A stretch of DNA of 9,419 bases, taken from NCBI GenBank assembly GCA_018829865.1, contig JAHJTR010000003.1:1-9419 (forward strand), written 5' to 3'. The notes beneath the pieces are model-generated. The model worked only from the letters and a program-made list of their open reading frames with translations, was not told where the DNA came from and made no database searches. This document shows positions 1-5,687 of the stretch, piece after piece (positions within the stretch are counted from its first letter, which is position 1; the number at the start of each line of letters is the position of its first letter). The DNA comes from Patescibacteria group bacterium. GTDB lineage: Bacteria; Patescibacteriota; Gracilibacteria; UBA1369; JAHJTR01. The translations under genes and the position numbers were made by a program.

Positions 1-68
1 CTTCCCATAGTATCAACAAATTGCTACACTTTCACCTAGTCATAGCCAAAATAATCTAAGCTAAACCA

Positions 69-782
69 ATGACACAGCCACATTTCCCCGGACAAAAAGA
101 GGGTGAGCGCATTCAACTGATTATCCGCAAACACTGGATTATCTATCTGTTTTTTTCATTTAAATTTATTCTCACGCTCATCGCCCCAATCGGCATTATG
201 TCTGCCCTCACAATCTATAAAATAATTCCCGCGGGATATTTATCAATTTCCTGGTCTTTTTTCCTCCTCTACCTTTTATACGGCTACCTCATCGTTTTTA
301 TTCAGTGGTTAAATGAGGAGTTAGACACCGTAATCATCACCAACGAGCGCATCATCAATGTAGACCAAATAAGTTTTATGCACCGCCAAATTGCCGAGAC
401 ATCTCTAGCTCACCTTTCTGACGTAAGAGGTCAACAAAAGGGGATATGGGCCGATTTATTAAATTATGGAATGGTAGAGATGCAAAGCGGCGCCGATCAA
501 ACAATTTCTAAAATATTTTACGTACCAAAACCGTTCAAAGTCGCCGAAAAAGTCTTGGGGCTAAGAAACGACTTCTTTATTAAACATAGCAGTGTAGACA
601 GCCTAAAAGACAATAGCGAAGCAGGTCAGGCCAATGCAGGGCACGTCTTTGATCAATCTCCTAAAAACACTCACACAGAGGATCATTCAGAGCAAAGAGA
701 GAACAAGCAACAGTGGCGGCACGATGCACCAAAAGACAACACACTGCCCAATCAATCATCAGATAACTTTCATTCACAATGA
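69..782 (+). CDS. Two-helix membrane protein with a bacterial PH-like (bPH2-type) domain
   Basis: The 237-residue protein has a short charged N-terminus, two hydrophobic segments at about residues 23-48 and 55-78, then a soluble part. Residues about 84-165 (LDTVIITNERIINVDQ..., then ...VRGQQKGIWADLLNYGMVEMQS) match the layout of bacterial PH domains of the YdbT/bPH2 kind: a membrane hairpin followed by a strand-rich domain with a TNERII-like motif. Such proteins sit on the inner face of the membrane; their exact role is generally unknown. Residues 172-237 form a hydrophilic, Gln/Asn/His/Ser-rich tail that looks disordered. The stop codon overlaps the next start (ATGA at 779-782), so translation with the LemA gene is probably coupled. 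No Shine-Dalgarno or convincing promoter is visible in the 68 bases upstream. The family assignment is by pattern recognition and is fairly secure; the function is not. Confidence 0.8.
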   Translation: MTQPHFPGQKEGERIQLIIRKHWIIYLFFSFKFILTLIAPIGIMSALTIYKIIPAGYLSISWSFFLLYLLYGYLIVFIQWLNEELDTVIITNERIINVDQISFMHRQIAETSLAHLSDVRGQQKGIWADLLNYGMVEMQSGADQTISKIFYVPKPFKVAEKVLGLRNDFFIKHSSVDSLKDNSEAGQANAGHVFDQSPKNTHTEDHSEQRENKQQWRHDAPKDNTLPNQSSDNFHSQ

Positions 783-1306
783 TTTTAGATCCACTAAATT
801 TAAGTATAGTCGCCGGTTTAATAATTCTATTACTGTCAAATCTCGCTCTGGCAAACAGTTTATTCTCGCTCAAAAAAAATATTAAACAAAGCTGGCAGAC
901 AATTATAAATGCTTTCGACACACGCACCGATCTGATTCCTCTGTTAATCACAACTTTTACGGAATACAAAAAATTCGACAAAAAATCGCTAAGCAGTCTC
1001 ATTAAAAGCAAAAACGATTCTTATATAATCAAGGAAGTTAATAAAAAATTCGCTATTGAGAGCAAAATTGACGATTTTATAGATAAAATTATTGAGGAAG
1101 GTAAAAGATCAAAAAAATTGAGTGCAGATGTCGATTTTTTAGAATTGATCGGTTTATTTGAAGAAAGCAAAAACGAGATAAGAAGTTTAATAAACAGTCA
1201 CAACGAACTAACCGAAAACTACAATCACAATTTAAAAAGCTTCTACGCCATACTAATCCGCCCGATTATCGGCTGGCGGGGGGTAAAGACACTGCCGATC
1301 AAATAA
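779..1306 (+). CDS. Divergent LemA family protein
   Basis: The 175-residue protein has one N-terminal membrane segment (about residues 8-26), then a mostly helical domain. LemA hallmarks are visible but worn: a Trp (W39) ahead of TDLIPLLITTFTEYKKFDKK (residues 50-69), corresponding to the family's R-x-DLIPNLV...GY..HE block, then ADVDFLELIGLFEESKNEIR with the NELTENYNHNLKSFYAILIRPIIGW block (residues about 116-166), matching the family's second helix pair and its YN-x-x-YN...FP...GF ending. LemA proteins are membrane-anchored helical bundles facing outward; no biochemical activity is established. It starts inside the stop of the PH-domain gene (ATGA), and no ribosome site precedes it, so coupled translation is likely. 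The pair suggests a membrane-associated complex, but that is inference. The usual LemA partners (TPM domain or HtpX protease) are absent here. Confidence 0.75.
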   Translation: MILDPLNLSIVAGLIILLLSNLALANSLFSLKKNIKQSWQTIINAFDTRTDLIPLLITTFTEYKKFDKKSLSSLIKSKNDSYIIKEVNKKFAIESKIDDFIDKIIEEGKRSKKLSADVDFLELIGLFEESKNEIRSLINSHNELTENYNHNLKSFYAILIRPIIGWRGVKTLPIK

Positions 1307-1370
1307 GTCCAAGATAAGTAACAACTCACTGAGAGGCAAAAAGGGCTTGCAAAAATAGTAGGTAGAATTA

Positions 1371-1399
1371 TTGCATTAAGATAGGTATTAGTTTATAAT
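1371..1399 (+). promoter_or_regulatory. Sigma70-type promoter for the basic 405-residue protein
   Basis: TTGCAT (1371-1376) and a perfect TATAAT (1394-1399) are separated by 17 bases, the ideal spacing. The predicted transcription start near 1406 leaves a leader of about 33 bases before the ATG at 1439. The -35 matches only three of six consensus positions. The rest of the 1307-1438 gap holds no clear terminator or RNA gene. Confidence 0.6.
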
Positions 1400-1438
1400 A
1401 TACAAAATGCCTTAATATCAATACAATACAAATAAAAA

Positions 1439-2656
1439 ATGGGACTTTCTAAAAAACCTGGTTTTCAGCCAAAATTAGAGACGAACAAGCAGCAAACCCC
1501 AACGCCTTTGCAGCGAAAAGGGATATTAAATGATGCGCGCAAAGATCGCTTAAGAGTTGCTTTGCTTTCCAATGCTGAGGCCTTAAAAAAAGCAAAAAAC
1601 TTTGCTAATCTAACTAAACCTCAGCAGAAAAAACTATTAAAAAAACTTACTGTAGCTCAGTTTAATCGCGGTTTTGGATGGCAATGCAGAAAGGTAATTG
1701 CACATGTCGCAGCTCCCTTTAATAATGACTATTTTACTACTGGAGAGATCAGTCAGCTAATGCAAAAAATTACTGATGATGTTAGCAAGAATAAATTGAA
1801 GTATCCGGATATTATTCGACTATATGGCAGTGAAATATCATTTATTGCGGGCACTAGTCCTAGTAAACAATTAGCGGTATATGCAATGTATTTGTTACGA
1901 ACAAAATATAGCAATGTAAGGAGTGCGCCAAGTAGACTTAAGAAAAAGGCTGGTTCTACGGCAGATACCAAGGTTAAAAAACCCACTGCGGCCCCAAGGG
2001 CTGTTCCTAAAAAACCCAAAACACCTCAGTTAAGAAAAAATGCTCCATCCGAATGGTTGCGACTTTTAAAAAATAATCGCAAGGAATTATTAAGTGCACT
2101 TTTTAAGAAAAGCGATTTGCGAGCTTTCTTTATGGATCGATCGCTTAGTGCAAATATGTATTTTAGGTTTAAGGAGGAGGTCCTCCATGATGGTAAATCA
2201 AGAAAACTAAAAAAAGACGACAATAATTTACATTTTCATCTTATGGCCAATAAGGATATTGATCGCGTTACAGGTATGTCTGATTTAGTAAGGGTTATAA
2301 GACTAGATAGAACATTGTTATATGAGGAAATAATAAAAAAAATTGCGAATAAGTATGGGAAAAAACGGAAGGCTAATCAAAAGGTAATGTTCTTGTTAGG
2401 ACGTCAAGCCAACAGACAGTTTAATGCGAGGGCTAAAATGGCTAAAATGTCAACGGACCATTATAAACGTAAAATATATAATCCTATGGTTTCCGGTTTA
2501 AAAAAACTTGTGCAATGCTCACCTAAAGGTGTTGTTGTTTATATAATGACCAATTCTCTGGCAAAACCGGATAGCCTAACCCCACTAATCCCAAGTCGTT
2601 TAAAAGAGATACTTAAAGCGGCCGGAGTGAAATATAAATTTATAGCATCCAAATAA
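1439..2656 (+). CDS. Very basic two-domain protein of unknown family
   Basis: I do not recognise this 405-residue protein. Visible parts: a short disordered N-terminus (1-25); a helical, Lys-rich region (about 28-160) that includes the run FNRGFGWQCRKVIAHVAAPF (75-94); a Pro/Lys/Ala linker (about 163-204, e.g. KKPTAAPRAVPKKPKTPQ); and a C-terminal domain (about 205-405) with FHLMANKDIDRVTGMSDLVR, a basic helix around GKKRKANQK, and a hydrophobic strand GVVVYIMTNS (364-373). There is no signal peptide or membrane segment. The strong positive charge and linker suggest nucleic-acid or ribosome binding, but no catalytic motif is evident. It has its own promoter and no neighbour in the same transcript. 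Plus-strand G and C are about equal here, whereas the flanking genes are C-rich on this strand. No ribosome site precedes the ATG. It is a real gene by length and by composition; its function is unknown. Confidence 0.8.
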   Translation: MGLSKKPGFQPKLETNKQQTPTPLQRKGILNDARKDRLRVALLSNAEALKKAKNFANLTKPQQKKLLKKLTVAQFNRGFGWQCRKVIAHVAAPFNNDYFTTGEISQLMQKITDDVSKNKLKYPDIIRLYGSEISFIAGTSPSKQLAVYAMYLLRTKYSNVRSAPSRLKKKAGSTADTKVKKPTAAPRAVPKKPKTPQLRKNAPSEWLRLLKNNRKELLSALFKKSDLRAFFMDRSLSANMYFRFKEEVLHDGKSRKLKKDDNNLHFHLMANKDIDRVTGMSDLVRVIRLDRTLLYEEIIKKIANKYGKKRKANQKVMFLLGRQANRQFNARAKMAKMSTDHYKRKIYNPMVSGLKKLVQCSPKGVVVYIMTNSLAKPDSLTPLIPSRLKEILKAAGVKYKFIASK

Positions 2657-2669
2657 GCTATATTTACTT

Positions 2670-2690
2670 AGTCAAGCAAAGACTTTTTTT
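2670..2690 (+). terminator. Weak candidate terminator after the basic orphan gene
   Basis: AGTC (2670-2673) and GACT (2681-2684) can pair across a 7-base loop and run into seven T's (2684-2690), 13 bases past the stop codon. The four-base stem is weak, so this is only a candidate. Confidence 0.3.
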
Positions 2691-2776
2691 CATGTTTAAA
2701 AGCATCTCTATAATATTTGTAAAATCACCAAATTATTGCAACCGTCAGAAAATACATTAAACTAGCATTGCATTTT

Positions 2777-2805
2777 TTGTTGATGACCTCTTTATGCTGT
2801 AGAAT
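2777..2805 (+). promoter_or_regulatory. Candidate promoter for miaB
   Basis: TTGTTG (2777-2782) and TAGAAT (2800-2805) are spaced by 17 bases, which would place the transcription start near 2812 and give a leader of about 40 bases. One -10 and several -35 positions depart from consensus. The rest of the 2657-2852 gap shows no other signal besides the weak terminator and a short leader reading frame. Confidence 0.45.
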
Positions 2806-2814
2806 GGAGCACAT

Positions 2815-2847
2815 ATGTCGTTGTTCAATTTTATTGATTTGTTTTGA
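2815..2847 (+). other. Possible 10-codon leader reading frame ahead of miaB
   Basis: ATG at 2815 opens a frame encoding MSLFNFIDLF and stops at TGA 2845-2847, five bases before the miaB ATG. GGAG at 2806-2809 sits five bases upstream, a better ribosome site than any full-length gene in the window has. However, the candidate promoter would start transcription near 2812, downstream of that GGAG, so both cannot be used together. It is as likely to be chance as a leader peptide. Confidence 0.2.
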
Positions 2848-2852
2848 TACAA

Positions 2853-4541
2853 ATGCCCAAATACCTAATTAAAACCTACGGTTGCCAAATGAATTACTCT
2901 GACACTGAGCGCATTGCCAGTATATTGGATGAAATCGGATTTAAGGAATGCAAAACCGAAAAAGCCGCTGACCTGATAATTTTCAACACCTGCTCGGTTA
3001 AGCAAAATGCAGAGAACAGAATTTTTGGACAAATGCTCAAAATGCAGAAGCTACGCAACTCCAATAAAGATTTAGTAGTAGCAATAACCGGCTGCATGGT
3101 GCGCAGATCAAGCCACAAACAATCAGAAAAACCTGATAAATTGATAAAAAAACTCAATCAGCTGGATCTGGTTTTTAAGATTCGAGACCTACCAAGTCTC
3201 CCAAAACTAATTAAAGAAATTCGGCCAAAATGGTTTACATCATCTCAAAATAAGTCAGATAATCTAGCGCAGGGCGAAGTCGAAACTAAAGTTAGAGCAG
3301 GCCTACCCAAAGTTAGAGCAGGCCTACCCAATGTTGGAGCAGGGCTACAGCCCTGCTCCTCAAAGTTGGAGCAGAGCCCAAAGCCAAAGTTGGAGCAGAA
3401 TCAAATGTTGGAAAAGTTGGAGCAGAGTTGCACTCTGCTCCAAAACGTTACGAAGCGGAGTACAACTCCGCTCCATCTACAACTGCAACCAAAAGTTGGA
3501 GCAGGATTGCATCCTGCTCCAAAACACCCCAACTCAACCCCATCACTAACCGAATACCGTGATTATTTCAAAACAAAACCCAAATACGCCTCAAAGTTCC
3601 AAGCCTTCGTCCCCATAATGACCGGCTGCGATAAGTTCTGCAGCTACTGCATAGTCCCATTCAGCCGCGGCCGAGAGCAAAGCCGCCCTATGGAAGATAT
3701 TATCAGTGAATGCAAAAATTTAGTCGAAAGCGGCTGCAAAGAAATCACTCTTCTTGGCCAAAATGTCGATTCATACGGCTTAAGCCCAATTGATTTCGAT
3801 TCCGGCAAATTTAATCTACAGCAGCGCCAAAAACTTGGCCTGCGCACAAACTTAAAAAATCCTCCATTCGTCAAACTCCTAAAAAAACTAGACCAGCTAA
3901 AAACCAAGGGGTTATGCCGTCTCCGCTACACCTCCCCCCATCCATACGATATGTCGGAAGACCTTATTAAAGCCCACACTCAACTAAAGACACTTTGCGA
4001 GCATATTCATCTGCCGATTCAAAGTGGAGATAATGAAATACTTAAGAGAATGAACAGGCACTATACAGTGGAGCATTATTTGGATCTGATTAAAAAAATC
4101 AGAAAAGCCTTACCAAATATCGGATTAACCACAGATATTATCGTCGGCTTCCCTGGTGAGACGGAAGAGCAATTCGAAAACACCTACAAACTGGCCGAAA
4201 AAGTGCGCTGGAATATGATTTTTAATTCACGCTATTCACCGCGCAGAGGCACCTATTCAGCCGATAAACTAAAAGATGACGTACCGGCAAAAGAAAAAGC
4301 CCGCCGCTGGCACAAGCTAAACGATCTACTCAAAGTCTGCTCCGAAGAAAAAAATCAAAGCTTTTTAGGCAAAAAAGTAAACGTTTTAGTCGAAACCTGC
4401 AAAGACGGCACCTGCCTCGGCCGCAGCAGAGAATATATTGAAGTCCAATTCCCGGGAACAAAGGCTTTAATAGGGCAAGAAGTTGATGTAACTGTAAAAC
4501 AAGCACATACTTGGGTGCTGGAGGGAAGAATGGGTTCGTAA
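2853..4541 (+). CDS. miaB: tRNA-2-methylthio-N6-dimethylallyladenosine37 synthase MiaB, with repeat-filled linker
   Basis: A radical-SAM methylthiotransferase that adds a methylthio group to i6A at position 37 of tRNAs reading UNN codons, using two iron-sulfur clusters. The N-terminal UPF0004 domain has cysteines C11, C47 and C81. The radical-SAM motif CDKFCSYC gives C259, C263 and C266, followed by IVPFSRGREQSRP, which favours MiaB over RimO. LTTDIIVGFPGETEEQF (425-441) and SRYSPRRGT are further signatures, and residues about 500-558 form the TRAM tRNA-binding domain. From the ATG at 2853 the protein has 562 residues against roughly 440-450 usual. The excess is mainly a linker of about 110 residues (about 129-247) between the first two domains, with residues 147-223 encoded by a palindromic repeat array. 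A smaller extra stretch lies near 310-337. TTG at 2844 is an alternative start; neither has a ribosome site. All cluster ligands are intact, so the enzyme is probably active. Confidence 0.93.
   Translation: MPKYLIKTYGCQMNYSDTERIASILDEIGFKECKTEKAADLIIFNTCSVKQNAENRIFGQMLKMQKLRNSNKDLVVAITGCMVRRSSHKQSEKPDKLIKKLNQLDLVFKIRDLPSLPKLIKEIRPKWFTSSQNKSDNLAQGEVETKVRAGLPKVRAGLPNVGAGLQPCSSKLEQSPKPKLEQNQMLEKLEQSCTLLQNVTKRSTTPLHLQLQPKVGAGLHPAPKHPNSTPSLTEYRDYFKTKPKYASKFQAFVPIMTGCDKFCSYCIVPFSRGREQSRPMEDIISECKNLVESGCKEITLLGQNVDSYGLSPIDFDSGKFNLQQRQKLGLRTNLKNPPFVKLLKKLDQLKTKGLCRLRYTSPHPYDMSEDLIKAHTQLKTLCEHIHLPIQSGDNEILKRMNRHYTVEHYLDLIKKIRKALPNIGLTTDIIVGFPGETEEQFENTYKLAEKVRWNMIFNSRYSPRRGTYSADKLKDDVPAKEKARRWHKLNDLLKVCSEEKNQSFLGKKVNVLVETCKDGTCLGRSREYIEVQFPGTKALIGQEVDVTVKQAHTWVLEGRMGS
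3291..3353 (+). repeat. Three 21-base tandem copies giving a 7-residue protein repeat
   Basis: Copies start at 3291, 3312 and 3333. The first two share 19 identical bases (GTTAGAGCAGGCCTACCCA). The third diverges into the left arm of the first full hairpin. Because 21 is seven codons, the protein reads VRAGLPK, VRAGLPN, VGAGLQP. It looks like tandem duplication of a truncated unit rather than separate insertions. Confidence 0.85.
3336..3359 (+). repeat. Palindrome unit 1 of the miaB array
   Basis: Arms GGAGCAGGGC (3336-3345) and GCCCTGCTCC (3350-3359) pair perfectly around the loop TACA. The head GTT is at 3333-3335. It is read in the frame giving VGAGLQPCS. Confidence 0.85.
3419..3441 (+). 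repeat. Palindrome unit 2 of the miaB array
   Basis: Arms GGAGCAGAGT (3419-3428) and ACTCTGCTCC (3432-3441) pair perfectly around the loop TGC. The head GTT is at 3416-3418. It is read one frame away from units 1 and 4, giving LEQSCTLLQ. Confidence 0.85.
3452..3474 (+). repeat. Palindrome unit 3 of the miaB array (variant)
   Basis: Arms GAAGCGGAGT (3452-3461) and ACTCCGCTCC (3465-3474) pair around the loop ACA, with one A-C mismatch at the second base pair. The head is GTTAC, at 3447-3451. It encodes VTKRSTTPLH. Confidence 0.75.
3498..3520 (+). repeat. Palindrome unit 4 of the miaB array
   Basis: Arms GGAGCAGGAT (3498-3507) and ATCCTGCTCC (3511-3520) pair perfectly around the loop TGC. The head GTT is at 3495-3497. 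It encodes VGAGLHPAP. Confidence 0.85.
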
Positions 4542-4546
4542 TTATA

Positions 4547-5560
4547 TTAATAATCTTTAAACACATCAAGTATATTATTGGCCAGTCCTTCAAATTCAGC
4601 GCAGGCTTTTTTATGTAATTCTTGTGTTCCCTGTAAGTTTAATTCTTTTACTTTGCTATTATTAAACTCTGATACCGCTAAATTATTATCCATAGAAATT
4701 GCAGTCAACTGTCCATAGTCCTGCAAGTTGTACAAAGGAGTTTTCCAGCTTTTTTCAACCATTCCATTTCTAGAATGTTTTTCTGACAAATACTTTTTTA
4801 CTTCATTGGGAATTTTCTCAAGCCATTCTCTCTGTCTTTTTACAACTTTTTCACCATAAACATTAAAAGAATTGATTACATATCCGATAAACAAAGCTGT
4901 TGCTTGCAATAAATGATCTTGCGGAGTACTTCCAGCTACGGCTTTCGCCGTATTTTTCCATTGTTTTTCCCATTGTTCAAATACAGTCCCAAGATTTTCT
5001 ATCCCCTGTACGCTAAAACTATCAGCCATCATAGGGACAAGAAAATAGTCCGCCCCAAGAAATATAATTCTATTCAAAATACCTAGACTGGGCGACGTAT
5101 CTATAATAAAAATATCAATCCCTTCGTCCATACCCTTTTTATTCAAAAAACGGTATATAGAACTTGTATCTGAATATCCACGCATGTTGCCGCTGGTTGC
5201 ATCCAAATAACCATTCGTTATAAGGTTTTCAAATAACGAAAGTTTAATATCTCCGGGCAATATATGTAAATTTTCTCTTACATCTGAAAAATCAACATTA
5301 AAATCAATATCACCAGCCCCTTCTATCTTAGGCTTCAAAACGTCATAAATAGTTTTTTGACTTTTAGAAAATAGATTGTCTTCATAAAAACCACCTCCAA
5401 GCGTCAAAAGAGTTAAATTGCATTGGGGGTCAAGATCTATAAGTACCGTTTTATACCCTTTTTTTGCAAATTCTATACCACAATGAAACGATAAGGTGGT
5501 TTTTCCAACTCCACCTTTATTGTTACAAAAAACGACTTTTTTTGTTCTTGGAAACTTCAT
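4547..5560 (-). CDS. ParA/Soj-family (MinD-like) partition ATPase, solitary
   Basis: The 337-residue protein starts with the deviant Walker A motif NKGGVGKTT (residues 14-22, with the signature lysine K15), followed by the A' motif VLIDLDPQCNLTLL (39-52) and Walker B FIIDTSPSLG (151-160), the arrangement of ParA/Soj ATPases that dimerise on ATP and bind DNA non-specifically. VPMMADSFSVQGIENL (175-190) is also typical. The C-terminal half (about 195-337) is longer than in minimal chromosomal ParA (about 250-260 residues) and contains a W/K-rich helical stretch. No winged-helix N-terminus of the P1/P7 ParA type is present. No ParB/CTP-binding partner is adjacent, so it could be an orphan ParA positioning another cargo, or a relic of a plasmid or integrated element. 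It has its own promoter and converges on miaB with 5 bases between the stops. Confidence 0.88.
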   Translation of the reverse strand: MKFPRTKKVVFCNNKGGVGKTTLSFHCGIEFAKKGYKTVLIDLDPQCNLTLLTLGGGFYEDNLFSKSQKTIYDVLKPKIEGAGDIDFNVDFSDVRENLHILPGDIKLSLFENLITNGYLDATSGNMRGYSDTSSIYRFLNKKGMDEGIDIFIIDTSPSLGILNRIIFLGADYFLVPMMADSFSVQGIENLGTVFEQWEKQWKNTAKAVAGSTPQDHLLQATALFIGYVINSFNVYGEKVVKRQREWLEKIPNEVKKYLSEKHSRNGMVEKSWKTPLYNLQDYGQLTAISMDNNLAVSEFNNSKVKELNLQGTQELHKKACAEFEGLANNILDVFKDY

Positions 5561-5586
5561 TTTTATACATTAATTTACGCAACCTC

Positions 5587-5614
5587 ATAATACCATTTAT
5601 AAAAACAATTTCAA
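5587..5614 (-). promoter_or_regulatory. Promoter for the parA-like gene
   Basis: On the minus strand, TTGAAA (plus 5609-5614) and TATTAT (plus 5587-5592) are spaced by 16 bases, and TGG just before the -10 makes an extended -10. Transcription would start near 5580, leaving about 20 bases of leader with no ribosome site. Confidence 0.6.
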
Positions 5615-5623
5615 TAAATAAGT

Positions 5624-5651
5624 ATTGTCTCAGCCTTTAGTTTGAGACAAT
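5624..5651. repeat. Perfect 9-bp inverted repeat between alaS and the parA-like gene
   Basis: ATTGTCTCA (5624-5632) and TGAGACAAT (5643-5651) flank a 10-base spacer. It ends 9 bases upstream of the parA -35 and begins 36 bases past the alaS stop. As an RNA it could end alaS transcripts, but no T-run follows on the minus strand. As DNA it is well placed as an operator or ParA-associated site. The remaining gap 5561-5687 holds only the parA promoter. Confidence 0.7.
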
Positions 5652-5687
5652 GCATGGCTTGTCATAACAGTATAATCAGAGTAATTA

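Larger units (their letters stand above)
3291..3520 (+). repeat. Array of REP-like palindromes inside the miaB reading frame
   Basis: A 230-base array built on the head GTTGGAGCAG (or GTTAGAGCAG). Four complete units are hairpins with 10-bp arms and 3-4-base loops, at 3336-3359, 3419-3441, 3452-3474 and 3498-3520. Incomplete heads without a right arm begin at 3291, 3312, 3365, 3389 and 3407. The array is translated as MiaB residues 147-223, outside both conserved domains. The layout resembles REP elements or the Rickettsia palindromic elements that insert into coding regions. No RAYT or other transposase gene lies in the window. Confidence 0.85.

Noticed and set aside
661..1011. 116-codon open frame on the minus strand
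   Set aside because: It lies opposite the PH/LemA overlap, shows no domain, and both plus-strand genes are recognisable.
3336..3359. Intrinsic terminator inside miaB
   Set aside because: The hairpin is strong but no T-run follows it, and the frame continues for about 390 more codons.
3291..3520. CRISPR array
   Set aside because: Units are too short, are palindromic, vary in sequence, have irregular gaps and lie inside a coding frame.
3331..3549. Second open frame through the repeat array
   Set aside because: It is a by-product of the palindromes being open in several frames; the MiaB frame connects two conserved domains.
5659..5676. Plus-strand promoter with TATAAT at 5671-5676
   Set aside because: No -35 lies at a usable distance, and no plus-strand gene follows.
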